A stretch of DNA of 64,000 nucleotides from positions 532,001 through 596,000 of the forward strand of contig NC_090160.1 in assembly GCF_017916325.1 (NCBI RefSeq). The letters are read 5' to 3'. The translations under genes and the position numbers were made by a program. This document shows, one piece after another, positions 19,330 through 30,468 of this stretch. The stretch is from Leishmania martiniquensis. Taxonomy: Eukaryota; Euglenozoa; Kinetoplastea; Trypanosomatida; Trypanosomatidae. The notes beneath the pieces are model-generated. The model saw only the letters and a program-made list of their open reading frames with translations, did not search any database and was not told the origin of the DNA. Every line of letters starts with the position of its first letter. Position 1 is the first letter of the stretch.

Positions 19330-20517
19330 TCAGCTTCGTCCATGAGCCTCTCTCTGCCCATCTCGCTCTCGCGGTCGCTTTCCATTGCTCCCCGTCCCTT
19401 TCACCAGGGTGGAGCTCATGTACACCGGTGCAAAAGACGGCGATGCCGCGCCAGGAGGGTGCAGCGTATTGGCACGGGCTGCGGTTGGCCCGGCACTTGT
19501 GGCTGCAGCAGGTGTCACAGCCACCGGCGCTTCGGCTGCCGTCGCTCTCGACGTGGTGGTGGGGGCAGGTGCAGGGGAAAGAAAATTCGCATGCGCTGCC
19601 GGAGCCGGACGCTGCTTGGAAGCTGCCGTCTCAGGCACCGGCCCGTCTAGCTGCAAGTCGCTCAACCGAAATGTCTTCACCACCGAAAAAAGTGTCCACT
19701 GCAGGCGTCCGCGCAGCTCTTCATCCGTCAGCAAAGCGGCTCGCCGACGAGCTAGGGCAGCCTTGGTGTATTTCTTCTTCTCCTCGCAAACGGTGTCCAG
19801 CAGGTACGACTGCGACGCTAAGCTCTCCAGCCGCGTCTCCGTCTCCTCCTCATCAAAGGCCAAGATGCGGCGATACGACTCGACCAGCTTCTGGAACATG
19901 CCGTGCCGCACGTCATCCTCGTAGAGGAAGTGAAAAATTGGATTGTGCCGCTGCTTGCCCTGCACGGCAGCGAGAAACTTGTCGCCATACTTGGCGGTGT
20001 ACTGAGCTGTCGTCGACAGAACATCCATCAGCAGAGCCGTCACATCCACAGTGCCGGCCGTCCGGTCCAGGGAGTAGTGGTTTGGAAACGGGTCCTCGAG
20101 GTATCGCCGTGCCTCTGCCTCGGTCTGACGCAGGAGCTCCTCGCGCTGCGGGTCGTTCTTGGCGCCGGCAGTGCCGCCCATCGTGTGAGTAATCGTACCG
20201 TTCTTCGTCGTTGTCGCTGCCGCCCCTTTTTCGCCGCCTGCTGCGCCGTCGCTCTCCTTGTGCGTACCCGGCCTCTGCGGTCGCAGCTCTGGGTGCTGGC
20301 GAAACTCTGTCAGCTTGCTCAGAAAGTAAGGGTAAAAAATGTGCGAGGTATCCACGAAGAGGAACTGATTGCGCTTGCTCGAGGCAAGCAGCTTAGCGAC
20401 CATCTCATCCGCTTTCCGCCGCTCCAAGGCACTAAGACGCGCAGCGAAGGCATCCACCTTCTCCCGTAGCTCCGGGCCCGGGACAACGATCGTCGGAAGC
20501 GCCTCCTCGCTCTCCAT
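19330..20517 (-). CDS. SF3a subunit 1-like splicing factor with two SURP domains
   Basis: 395 residues. Two SURP (SWAP) modules are visible: residues about 19-72 (KADEMVAKLLASSKRNQFLF followed by YPYFLSKL) and about 165-213 (TAQYTAKYGDKFLAAVQ, then NPIFHFLYEDD...FQKLV). They are separated by a low-complexity linker. After SURP2 comes a charged helical region, then an Ala/Thr/Pro-rich tail. Two N-terminal SURPs are typical of SF3a120/Prp21, a component of the U2 snRNP that recognises the branch region; in trypanosomatids this would serve mainly trans-splicing. No C-terminal ubiquitin-like domain is apparent, so the protein is shorter than animal SF3A1 (about 790). Function is by homology. Confidence 0.83.
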   Translation of the reverse strand: MESEEALPTIVVPGPELREKVDAFAARLSALERRKADEMVAKLLASSKRNQFLFVDTSHIFYPYFLSKLTEFRQHPELRPQRPGTHKESDGAAGGEKGAAATTTKNGTITHTMGGTAGAKNDPQREELLRQTEAEARRYLEDPFPNHYSLDRTAGTVDVTALLMDVLSTTAQYTAKYGDKFLAAVQGKQRHNPIFHFLYEDDVRHGMFQKLVESYRRILAFDEEETETRLESLASQSYLLDTVCEEKKKYTKAALARRRAALLTDEELRGRLQWTLFSVVKTFRLSDLQLDGPVPETAASKQRPAPAAHANFLSPAPAPTTTSRATAAEAPVAVTPAAATSAGPTAARANTLHPPGAASPSFAPVYMSSTLVKGTGSNGKRPRERDGQREAHGRS

Positions 20518-21768
20518 GGCTTTCTACCGATCGAGTCAGTTGTGTGCTACACCGACGCCCGCTGATGGTAAAGAGGCGGAAGGGGAGGAAGCACACACAC
20601 CTGCTGAAGGAGGGAGGCTACTAAAGTGCCACGTCCCGAGGAAGGAAGAGGCGTGGGATAGACGGTGAGATGCACAGGAATCACTTGGGGAAAGGGGGGA
20701 GGGGGGAGGGGGCAGAAAAGGTCGTGACTTTTTTTTTGAGCACCCACGCACAGACAGAGCGGCAAAACTTTCGCAATGACAGTGAAAGGTGAGTGGATGC
20801 GCAGGAAGATAGAAAAAGTGAGAAAAACGCGGTGCGGCGTCCCCGGCAGTCAAAGAAGCGAAATGAGGAGTGCACACACACACACACACAGACAGGCAGA
20901 CACCTCTGTGATGGCGATGGCGGTAGCGATGGTGGTGGTGGTGTCCTGCGATGTCTCACAGCCTTTCGAAGGATGACGCGTGCGTGTGCGCGCGTCAGTG
21001 AAGTGTGTGGGGGGGAGGGGGGGTTACAGAGAGAGAACGGGAGAAAAAGCGATGAGGAAAGGAGAAGAGCAGCATCGTGAAGGGCAGAGCACGCGAGTGG
21101 AGGAGGTCCCTCGTGCTCGGCATTGGACGCAGAATAAAGGTGGTTGGCGAAGCCAACACCTATACGCACCGTTAGTCGCCATGCTGCGCTGATGCTGAAG
21201 GGCGAGTCGGCAAGTTTGGCAAGCGGCACCCTACTTGAGACTGAGCACGGAGAAGCAGCGCGCACCCCTGCACATGACGCGCACGAGTCGGTGAGATAGC
21301 GCATAGCAGAGTGGCCTTGCGCTTCGCTGCTTTCGTGAGAGGACGCGCCTGTCACAGTATGTGTGTACGACACGGAAAGGGGTGATGGGTAGAGAAGTTC
21401 GATCGACATCAGCGCCACCGGTGTCGATGGTTCACAGACGGCCACTCTTTCGAGAAAATACTTCCCGTTCTCGTCACGCGCGGCGAAGCCCCCAACGGAC
21501 AGAGCAGCCATCACAGCCACGGTTGTGTCGCAATAGCTTTGGATGCCTTCTGCACTCCGTACGCAGAAACCCTCCGCGCAAAGAGAAGCCTCGATTATCC
21601 TCACTGCTCGCCAGTACGCCGACCTGAATACGCAACATCCGCGACGGTCGATCATCAGTCACAGCTGCCACGGCACACGACCTCAATACCACCCACACGC
21701 TAAACCACGAAAGGGCGCACAAACGCGCACGCACCCGGCTCATCTGCCGCTACCGCCCTCCTTTCATC
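20518..21768. other. Intergenic spacer
   Basis: 1.25 kb without a supported gene. It contains a (CA)n run at 20873-20890 and purine-rich plus-strand runs near 20690-20715 and 21005-21070. A long minus-strand open frame (20681-21655) is present but looks like translated pyrimidine tracts (see rejected items). Confidence 0.55.
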
Positions 21769-23544
21769 TCACGGTACCGAGAAGGTCACGACAGTTGCTT
21801 CCAGCGTTGGCGAGTTCACGTCCACCAAGACCAGCGCCCCAGAGCGGGCAAACGACGGCACGCAGATCAGACGCACGCCAGCCTCTGCACGAGCAGCCTG
21901 GCTCTCCTTGTCCTTCACGGGCGCCGCGCTCGACTTCGCCCTCAACTGCAGCGATAGCGCTCCTGGTCCTGAAAAACTGTGGTGAGTCTCCTCGTGGAGC
22001 TCGTCGAGTGTTGCGTATCGCGTCTCGAACTGTGGCTGATCGCAAGCCACCACGCAGTGCGGTGTGTGCTGGAAGAGGAAAGGGTCGTGGTTGCGGAAAG
22101 GGTAACTGAAGAGGGTGTTGGGGGCCGTCGGACAGGCGCAGCCAGAAACCACCACCATGCACATGGTGTCCAGTCGCCTCGGAAAGCGCGACTCACGGGC
22201 CACGTCGTTGATGTTCTGCCCTGACGTCACGAAGAAGTTGACTCCGTCGGCCACCTCGGCCCTGTGCTTCTTGACCCCCGACTCCCCGTTCTCCTCGCAC
22301 CTCACCTCCAACTCGGCGGTGGTCGTGGCGGGCGGCTGCGCGGTGAAGCAGAACGGATTCGAGACAAGTCGCAGTGTCGAGTGCTTGGCCGCTCTGGGGA
22401 GCAGCAAGGGATGCAGCGGCTGCTGCGGCTGAAACGCATCGGACATGTCGTTGGCGCCCGGCATCAGCTCCACTTCCACGCTGCACACAATGCGCTCCAG
22501 CAACGTGTCCAGCTGCCGCATTAGCGCAGCAGAGGTGACCGTGCTCACCTGTGCTTTGTCGTCATTGAGTCGCACGTGGTCAGATGGGTCCAGCTTTACC
22601 TTCTTCTTGAGCTTCAGCTCGTCGGTGGGAGCAATACTGTCGCCTCCAATCACCAGTCGCGAGACGCACATTGCCTTCGCTCGCAAGGAGGCGTTACCCG
22701 TGTTGCCACACAAGAAGTCGGCCAGCAGCTCCAGCGACGCCCACGCGCGCGACGCCGCAGCCTGCTCTTCTCTGCTACTGTCGCGTGGGATGTTAACGTT
22801 TAGTCCGCTTACAAAAGCGATGTAGCACGGGCTTGCGCAGGTGATCAGCGGACGCGGAACAAACGTGGAGCGCAAGTCCCCGCTGAAGGCGTAGCGGAGC
22901 ACGTTAACGCTGCCATTGAGGAGCAGGGTACCATAGATGCCCAGCACGACCCCAGTGCAGAAGCGCTCAGCGTCGAGTCCCTGCAGCAGAACACGGCCGC
23001 TGCTGTCTTCCAGCATCAGCTCATCAGCACTGCTGCACACGCTGTAGTGCTCATCAGCTGCCGCAAGCGCCTGCCCGTCGCTGCTCATACCCTCTTCCAC
23101 CTCGTCGTTGCGGTGCGCGGTAGAGACTGCAGCGTCCGCGGATCGGTCGAGAGGGGCGGCCTCCACAGCGCCACTCTCCTCTTCATTGTCGTCGTCGCCC
23201 GCGTCGATGCGGACAAGCTCACTCTGATACTCGTCGAGGAAACGCGGCAGCAGCTTCATGTTCTTGTACACGATGCCGACGCAGACAGCTGACTCGCCAG
23301 GCCGCAGCTCAAGCACGCGCCTGGGGGTGGTGGCGCAGGCCTCTGGGCCGTACCGGGAATCCTCGCGCACAATGCGCTGGATGGCGCGCAGAGCAGACGC
23401 GTACTGCGACTCCATTCGGCACCGGTACATGGGTGCGTACTGCTGCGTGAACTCGAGAGAACGAAGAAGGAAGCGCTGATGAGTACGTGTGATCGGGCAC
23501 GCGCTGCGTGCCTCCACAGCGGCAGCAGAGACGTTACTGGTCAT
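21769..23544 (-). CDS. POLD2: DNA polymerase delta small subunit (POLD2, B-subunit)
   Basis: 591 residues. The C-terminal half is the B-subunit phosphoesterase-like fold: SRLVIGGDSI, ELMPGANDMSDAFQPQQPLH followed by LLPRA, STLRLVSNPF, FFVTSGQNINDVAR, then CACPTAPNTLFSYPFRNHDPF and PHCVVACDQPQFET, in the family order. The N-terminal part has the OB-fold region (SRVLELRPGESAVCVGIVYKNMK-like, about residues 70-110). An acidic insert (DDDNEEES) lies near residue 120. POLD2 is the scaffold that joins the catalytic subunit to the other subunits of replicative polymerase delta. The frame opens at 23613, but MTSNVSAAAV at 23544 is the better start, with a purine-rich plus-strand run (23689-23705) upstream as a possible splice tract. 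It is longer than human POLD2 (469) because of low-complexity inserts. Confidence 0.9.
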   Translation of the reverse strand: MTSNVSAAAVEARSACPITRTHQRFLLRSLEFTQQYAPMYRCRMESQYASALRAIQRIVREDSRYGPEACATTPRRVLELRPGESAVCVGIVYKNMKLLPRFLDEYQSELVRIDAGDDDNEEESGAVEAAPLDRSADAAVSTAHRNDEVEEGMSSDGQALAAADEHYSVCSSADELMLEDSSGRVLLQGLDAERFCTGVVLGIYGTLLLNGSVNVLRYAFSGDLRSTFVPRPLITCASPCYIAFVSGLNVNIPRDSSREEQAAASRAWASLELLADFLCGNTGNASLRAKAMCVSRLVIGGDSIAPTDELKLKKKVKLDPSDHVRLNDDKAQVSTVTSAALMRQLDTLLERIVCSVEVELMPGANDMSDAFQPQQPLHPLLLPRAAKHSTLRLVSNPFCFTAQPPATTTAELEVRCEENGESGVKKHRAEVADGVNFFVTSGQNINDVARESRFPRRLDTMCMVVVSGCACPTAPNTLFSYPFRNHDPFLFQHTPHCVVACDQPQFETRYATLDELHEETHHSFSGPGALSLQLRAKSSAAPVKDKESQAARAEAGVRLICVPSFARSGALVLVDVNSPTLEATVVTFSVP

Positions 23545-25944
23545 GACTGACCCTCTTCTCACCACAGCTACTTTATGGCGGTGTTTCTTATGCGTACCTG
23601 CGATTCCGTGCACGTCTCTCCCTTCTCCTCGTAGCGGGCACGTCTGTGTACGCGCGCGTAGAAGGGACCGGAGTCCGGGCTACGGGCGAAGAAAGGAGAG
23701 GAGGTGTAAGAGGGGCGAAGGTGTGGCGGTGGCGCTTCAGCTTAGTACTCCTCTTCACTTTCCAGTGGCGCCGCACCTCCGCACAGTAATCTGTTCTTCT
23801 GACGCTTTGCTGGTCTGCACTTCGCACATTCACGCATATGTGTATGTCGACCTCTATGCTTGATGGGAACGCGCTCGTGTGTGCAGGTGGATGTGAAAGG
23901 AAGAGTAAGCGCCGAGGAGAAGCGCTCGTGCGAGCCTTTTCTACCTCTCCGTGAACCGGCCTGCTTGCGAGATTGGCGCCTCGGCGTGGAAATTTCCCGC
24001 AGGCAGCGGCGTGTCACGCCTCGTGGCACCACGGTACGCTCCCGCACACACAAAAAAAAAGGATGGAAAGAAGCCGCAATACACATGTGCAGGAGGTGGG
24101 TGGGTGTGAGAGTTGGGTTGGTGCAGAGTACGCGCTTCGACCGCAAGCGGGCAGAAGACGTCTGACGGGTACTCCACCAGTGATCCCATGCCCCCTCCCC
24201 TCTCTCTGTCTGCACCAGCCAGGGCAAGGGAGGCAGTGAGCGTCGAGAAGCGAGCACATTCACAAGCTTTGCGCTACGGGGCCCCGCCTCCCCAAGTCTG
24301 ATCAGGCCTCTGTGTGTAGGCGAACCTCACTTTGTGTCCGCCCCCTCTCGTATACCTGCGCAAGGTATACCAAGACTAGACTGCGTCGAGGAGGTGCAAC
24401 GTGACGAGGAAAACGAGGGAAGGGTTCGAGCTGCGCCCGATTCACGCGAGGAAGTGTCGCAGCATGGCCAAGATGCAGCACCTGCGCGGAGTGCCAACCT
24501 GCCCACTCTCGCCCGCCTCTCCCCCTCGCCCCGCCCCAATGGAGACGAAACATGAATGACAACAAGAGAAACTGCAGACGACAATGCGTGAGACGGCCAG
24601 CAGCGCCACCCACGCATCTCCTCTCGTTTCCAGAGTGGCGTGTGCAGGCCTTTTCGCCTCCTGCGCGTTGTTTACACGCGTTGTGGAACTTTTTCTTCGC
24701 TTTTAATATCGGTTTGGTTTCTCTTTTTCACCTTATAACTGTTATCTGTCAGCTTGCACGTGCATGTCGGGTGTAGGCGCTGGTGTGGAGCATCAAGTAG
24801 AGTGATGTGCTCCGATGCGTGATAGCGAGGGAGGAGCCTCAACGACACGGGGAGTAGAGGTATTGAGAAAAAGGAATGGCGAGGCCTTACTTGTCTGTGT
24901 CAACTGTCCCCACCGCAGCCTTGCTCCCCCCCACATAAACGACTTCAGTGCGTTCTTACGCTAATCGCGCCTCGAGTAGCCGACGCGTACGCATCCGCCT
25001 TCAAAGGCACCACAGCCTGGTGCAGAAGGGACAGCACGGCAGGCAAAGGCAAGTCTCACGACCTCACGGCGGCAACCGAGAGAGAGAGAGAGGGCAAGAA
25101 GCTGTCGGGAAAGAGGCAAAAGGGAGGAGAGGCCAAACTTTAAAAAAAAAATAGGTCAGTAGAGTTGTGCTTCACGCACGGCATCAGGCTACTAAAAACT
25201 GGAAGGGGGCCGCACCGTAACGCACATCCGCGCTTCAGAACACAAGCTCGCGCATGCAGGCAGTCTGAGCACCGTTAACACATACATGCACACAGCGAGA
25301 AAGACACACAAACAAACACACATACCCCCCTCCTCCTCCTCACACACACACGCAAAGAAGTAGAAGTGAAGAGAAGGGGGAGAAGATAGACTTCGATTGC
25401 CACAACGCAAGTGTGTACGCGTGTCTTCTGTAGAGCTCACCTCCATGGGCGCCTTTTCTGTGTTTGCTTGTCTTTATAGTTCGTGTGAACAAAGAAAGAT
25501 GAGATTCGGCGTGGCGCTCTGTCTGTCTCTCTCTCTCCCTCTCTCTGTGTGCGTTCATCCTCTCACCTGCGCTTTTTTTTTGCCCATCGCTTCATTTATG
25601 TGGTGTGCGTGTGTGTGAGAGAGACCCTTCCTCCGTCCCCCCTCCCCACTTTTTTTCTGTTGCCTATGGCCCCCCTCTCGTCTTCCGTGAAGGCAGGAAA
25701 GAAGAAGGGGTGGTGTCCAGAGGAAAGAGGGGGAGAGAGAATAGGGGAAGGAGGGGGGTCACACTAACACATAAAAAAAGAAGAGAAGAAACACGACGCT
25801 GCCAACGACGAAGAGAGGGAGGGGAGGAGACTGCCGACCAGATGTGGACACTTAAACACGAGCGCAGCGCACAACGTACAGCGTGCGTGAATGTCATGTA
25901 CACGCAAAGGTGGTGGATGAGGGGGAGGGGGAGGAGTGGACAGC
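23545..25944. other. Long intergenic spacer (RAN 3' side)
   Basis: 2.4 kb without a supported gene. It contains T- and A-runs, CA-rich stretches near 25310-25355, a CT run near 25520-25550 and purine tracts near 25680-25760. It probably holds the long RAN 3' UTR on the transcript strand and the POLD2 splice tract close to 23690-23705. Confidence 0.55.
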
Positions 25945-26595
25945 TCACTCGTCATCGCCCATGGGAAGTGGCGCGTTCGCCATGGCCTGCTGCTCCGCCT
26001 CCAGCGCGGCCACCTGCTCAGCCGTGAGAGCAACCACATCAGTGTCCAGCATCGGCACCTCCACCAGCATCAGATCGGGATCGTTGGCGAGCTTCTTTGC
26101 CAGCCACACGAACGGCTTCTCGAAGTTATAGTTCGACTTGGCCGATATGTCGTAATACTGGAGACCCTTCTTTCGGTGGAAAGTGATCATCTTCGCCTTC
26201 ACCTGACGGTCCGCGCAGTCTACCTTGTTGCCTACCAACACGATGGGAATGTTGTCGCACACGCGTGTGATGTCGCGGTACCAGTTCGGCACGTTCTTGT
26301 ACGTGTTGCGGCTGGTCACGTCGAACATGATGATAGCGCACTGGCCCTCCACATAATAGCCATCGCGCAGACCACCGAACTTCTCCTGGCCAGCAGTGTC
26401 CCAGCAGTTGAAGCAGATCTTGCCGCGATTCGTGTGGAAGGTCAGCGGGTGCACGTCAACACCAACGGTGGCGACGTAACGCTTCTCGAACTCGCCGGTC
26501 AAGTGACGCTTCACAAAAGTCGTCTTACCCGTGCCACCATCGCCGACCAGGATCAGCTTGAAGCTGGCAACGCAGTCGGAGGGCGTCTGCTGCAT
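25945..26595 (-). CDS. RAN: RAN small GTPase
   Basis: 216 residues. All Ras-superfamily motifs are present: GDGGTGKTT (18-26), the switch I region with [25 protein letters not shown] (65-81), NKVD (123-126) and [13 protein letters not shown] (150-162), with the Ran-specific sequence around YNFEKPF. The tail is acidic (GDDE) and lacks a C-terminal prenylation cysteine, as in Ran and unlike Rab proteins. Ran drives nucleocytoplasmic transport and spindle assembly. The open frame begins at 26658, but MQQTPSD at 26595 is the canonical N-terminus; a pyrimidine tract on the transcript strand lies at about 26702-26724. Confidence 0.96.
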   Translation of the reverse strand: MQQTPSDCVASFKLILVGDGGTGKTTFVKRHLTGEFEKRYVATVGVDVHPLTFHTNRGKICFNCWDTAGQEKFGGLRDGYYVEGQCAIIMFDVTSRNTYKNVPNWYRDITRVCDNIPIVLVGNKVDCADRQVKAKMITFHRKKGLQYYDISAKSNYNFEKPFVWLAKKLANDPDLMLVEVPMLDTDVVALTAEQVAALEAEQQAMANAPLPMGDDE

Positions 26596-28039
26596 GATGG
26601 ACGAATCGCGTTGGGAGAAAAGAGGATCGGAGAGGAAGATGGAAAACTCGCACGGCACCGGAAAAGAAGCGATCTATGAGAATGTCGGTCCCCTCCGACG
26701 ACGAGAAGAGAAGGAAGAGGAGTGTCTGGTACAAAGTCGATGTGGGGGCAGCCCGTGAGGGAGAGTTGATTGGGTTTATGATCGCAGACTCTGCCATCGA
26801 GAGCGCCGGGGCAGGGGGAGGGGGGGAGACGGCGTGTGTGGAATAGAGGACGCGCACACGCGCACCAGCACCAACCCGTGTGTGCAGAGGTCGAGAGAAG
26901 AGAGAGGTGGTATCAGGGGAGGGGGGATTCCTGGGGAAAGATGCAGAGGGCGGCGACTCACTTTTTTCAAGGGAGGGATGATGCCGCAGAGACGCCTCGA
27001 ACCAGTGTGCCTGAACTCGGCACTCTGTCCACCACCCCCACCACACGGTGGTCACATTGCACCTCTGCGAGGCCAGGCGAGCAGAGCGCAGCATCTCTGT
27101 TTCCTGAGCTCCTGTGCATGGATGAAGAGCGCCGAGTAAAAGGTCGGGTAGTGGACGCGCGTCGCACCAAGTGTTGCTCTCCCCACCACCACCACCACCT
27201 CACCCTCTTTGACTCTTCGCCTTCCATTGGGGAGGGGGGGAATGGAGGAGGGTCCGGTAATACCACGGACACACCTACGCGCACACCAGAACAGAATGAT
27301 GTGAGCAGTCAGGTGCATTCGCGCGTGAAAGGGGCCAGAGAGGAGGAGGAGGGGGGGCCGAAAGAAGGAGAAAAGATGCGAGAAGGGGCGCGGCCATAGC
27401 GTGTGCATGAGCGTGGGTATGCACCATCATACGAGGCAACAGAAGAGGAGTCAACAAGCGGCACCTGAAAGCAAACACGAAGATTAAAAAAGGGGGGAGG
27501 AAGAGCACACTGATCTCCGTCTATAGAACATCCGTCAATGCAACACGTGGACTTCAGCACTTGATAGCCCATGATGAGGAGAGGGAGGAGGGGGGAAGCG
27601 GGGTGTGCTGAGCACATGCCTTACTCTGCTCTCACCTGTTGAGTTCATCATCGCCTTTCCCCCCGTGCCGCCGCGAAGAGGAAGCCACAGAAAACAGTGT
27701 CATACGCGTCGAAGTGAAAGATACGAGGGTTCCGAGGCTTGCGAGTACGCAGCTCCCGCGTTTACACGACACGGTGTAGCGCGCGCCATCCATGCAGCAG
27801 GGTGCGCAGCACACACATGCGCACATCGTAGTTCACCATATACAAGAGAGGCTGCACTCGCACCATCCAACGCGTAAAGCCACCCGCGCTGTGCAGAGTG
27901 CACCCAGCCAAGACCTACGAAGTCACCGGAAAGCAGCCATGGTCAGTGCCGTGCCGCTGCCAGCGGCGAGGGTCCGCTCCCGGCGTGTGCGCCGGCATGC
28001 GCCGGCACGCGCGAGAGCGCCGCGATAAAAAGTATGCGT
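26596..28039. other. Intergenic spacer
   Basis: No supported gene. Contains the probable RAN splice tract (complement of about 26702-26724), purine-rich plus-strand stretches near 26890-26960 and 27340-27390, and a CCACCACCACCAC run near 27180-27200. Confidence 0.55.
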
Positions 28040-29509
28040 CTAAATATCGCTGTCGTCGGAGCCGCTGTAGTCACTGGCGTCGTCGCTGCTAAACTCACCG
28101 CTACTAGTCGAGGTAGACAACTCACTGCTGTCTGGGTCGTCGGAAGAGGAGTCGCTGTCGGTAGTATTGTTGGTGGGATAACGTGGGCGCTCGCCTCCAG
28201 CGGCAGGTGGCCGAGCCCCTGTCGCCACTCTCGGCCGACGCATCTGACTCATAAACGACTCCTCGTCCTCCTCGTGGTTGCCTTCGTCGCTGCTCACGGC
28301 GCCGCCGCGAGCGAGCGGCGCACGGCTGTGGCCGATGGCATTCTGCGGCCGTCGCTGCTCTTGCTGCATGTGAGCGCTCTGCTTACGCGGCCTGCTGTCG
28401 TCACTGTCGCTCTCATCACCCGAGGAGGTGGACTCGTCGCCGCTGCTGTCCTCCTCGGCGGCGTTCCGGATGCGCACTCCACCGTTCACGCGAGGGGCGT
28501 AGTCGTACCCCTTATCTTCGCCGTCGCTCATCGCCGACGTCAGGCTTCCGCCGTCCCCGACGCCGCGACGCCCACTTGGACGGTGCCCCGAGCTGTCTGC
28601 ACGGATGTTCTTCAGCTCCTCCTTGCGCAGTCGCTCTCGCATCACCTTCAGCTTTGTCTCCTGCTCCTCGAGCATGGCATCCTCCTTGGCGTTGTACTTG
28701 GCGACCTGGTGCTCCAGAAACTCCAAGTTTCGATACTGCTCGAGGTAGTTGACGAACTGCGCCTGCAACTTCTTCTCGTGGTGCTCGTACTCTTTGAGGA
28801 AAGCGGGGTTCGTGGCCATCGCACTTTTGTACTGCTTCTGGGCGCGCTCCAGATGTGCCTTCTTGTTCTCGATCTTCTGCTCCAAGTTGCTCTCGTCCGC
28901 GCTGAGGTTGATAATACTTTGCTGATACTGCTCCACCTGCTGGGCGACGCTCGTGAGCAGCTCCCGAAGTCGGCGCTCAAACTCGCCGACCTCGGTGGCA
29001 CGAGACAAGATGCGCTGGCGGTCACCGCGCGAGTTTAGCTCTGTCTCCACCAAGAAGAAGAGACTGCTGCCGTCCGCTGTCAGTTCACTGCACAGCTGCT
29101 GCACAGCCTTGGCGTCGCTCACGTTCTTCTGCGCCGCCATCTGCTGCAGTGCGGTGAAATCGGGCTCCTCAGTGTCCGTTGCCTTCATTGCCTTCCTCAG
29201 CACATGGGCAAGCTTCAGCATCTCCTGCACAGCATGCCCGTCTGCCTGGTAGAGCTTCTTCACGTTGAGCTTGATCCGCCCCTTGGCGAGGGCGATCTCG
29301 CACACCTGCTTGAAGAATGTAACGCGGTTGTGCTCCCGCTCGATGTTGAACGTGACCTCCGCGGACGGCTCATAGCGAATGATAAGCCAGTGAAGACAGT
29401 CCGCAACCAGCTCCACATTCGGCTCGCGGAAAGACTCCATGCTAATCAGCCGCGGGTAGCCGAGGAGGCGCATCGCCTCCGAGAAAGAGCGCAATTCACG
29501 AAAGGACAT
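28040..29509 (-). CDS. CLUAP1: Intraflagellar transport protein IFT38/CLUAP1 (qilin/DYF-3)
   Basis: 489 residues. The N-terminus MSFRELRSFSEAMRLLGYPR, then LISMESFREPNVELVADCL, is the family hallmark of the calponin-homology-like head. A long coiled coil (about residues 165-310, e.g. LEQKIENKKAHLERAQ) follows. The last 150 residues are an acidic/Ser tail rich in DSD, SSDD and SGDES. CLUAP1 is an IFT-B peripheral-complex subunit needed to build the flagellum; it partners IFT20, IFT54 and IFT57 by family knowledge. The length is near that of animal proteins (about 410) with an extended tail. It starts at the first Met of the frame. Confidence 0.93.
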   Translation of the reverse strand: MSFRELRSFSEAMRLLGYPRLISMESFREPNVELVADCLHWLIIRYEPSAEVTFNIEREHNRVTFFKQVCEIALAKGRIKLNVKKLYQADGHAVQEMLKLAHVLRKAMKATDTEEPDFTALQQMAAQKNVSDAKAVQQLCSELTADGSSLFFLVETELNSRGDRQRILSRATEVGEFERRLRELLTSVAQQVEQYQQSIINLSADESNLEQKIENKKAHLERAQKQYKSAMATNPAFLKEYEHHEKKLQAQFVNYLEQYRNLEFLEHQVAKYNAKEDAMLEEQETKLKVMRERLRKEELKNIRADSSGHRPSGRRGVGDGGSLTSAMSDGEDKGYDYAPRVNGGVRIRNAAEEDSSGDESTSSGDESDSDDSRPRKQSAHMQQEQRRPQNAIGHSRAPLARGGAVSSDEGNHEEDEESFMSQMRRPRVATGARPPAAGGERPRYPTNNTTDSDSSSDDPDSSELSTSTSSGEFSSDDASDYSGSDDSDI

Positions 29510-30468
29510 GACTCACGCGAGACGTGCTTGGCAACGGAGGGGAATAAAGAGGGTAAAGCACGATCCGCTACTGCTTGTATGTCGCTTCGTTACGATGTGC
29601 TGTACAGGAAGGACCCCCTCGCGCACACGCATACATACGCGTGCCACACTGAAGCACACACAGACAACACCCTCTGCCCTCCCCTTGTGTAGAGCGCCGC
29701 CTCTGCAAGGTGGAAACGGAGAAGGAGAGGAGAGGGAAACCGGAAAAAAAAACGCAGGAGAGTCGAACGTCGGCAAGAGGGCGCTGAATCCATGCGGTGC
29801 CTACTAGACAGGCAGAGTAGAAAGGGGGGATAAGGGACAGGTACACGGGCACGCACCATGTGGAAAGAAGCGAGGAGAAGCCGCTCGTGCATGCGGCAGA
29901 GGGGGCAGAGGGGAAGGCATCGTTGGGAAACGGGGGAGGGGGGAAAGAGAGGGGAGCCGATGACGATGGTGAGGAAGGAGATACGTGATGAGCCGCCCGA
30001 TGTACACATAGATCGATGCATGGCACACCGACACGGCATGCCCAGCATCACTTGCGACTGTGAAGAGAGTCTAAGCGCGGTTAGGGCAAACCTGGCCCAG
30101 CGTCACTGCGAGAGTCACGCCGTTAAATGGTGCCAGCATCGCATCTTTTCGCTTGGGGTGAAGAGGGGCCCTTTTCGCTGCGTGTATATATTTCACTTCT
30201 GTGTTGGACGAGGGCTCGGCATCCTGTTGCGCATACACACGCACATATGCACACACACACACACCGTCATGGGCACTCTGCTTGTGCATCAGCGATGGGG
30301 AGTGAAGAACGCGGCACCACTCATACGTATCGCATCCACTCTCTGGGTCCTCTTGTAGCAGCGTGCGCGTACCCGTGCGTGCGTGCAAGCAAGCAGGGGC
30401 GTGGCTTGCGATGCCGCTTCCATTAGTGAGCGATGCAATCTGCAGAGAGCCTTCTTGACCCCTTCCCT
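29510..30468. other. Intergenic spacer
   Basis: No supported gene. CA-rich runs near 29625-29665 and 30235-30265 and purine-rich stretches near 29715-29760 and 29890-29960. Expected to contain the CLUAP1 splice tract and the exonuclease 3' UTR. Confidence 0.5.

Noticed and set aside
20681..21655. 324-codon minus-strand open frame with an ATG
   Set aside because: It lies wholly in a spacer; the translation is dominated by Ser, Pro, Cys, Val and Leu from pyrimidine tracts and CA runs, with no domain-like region.
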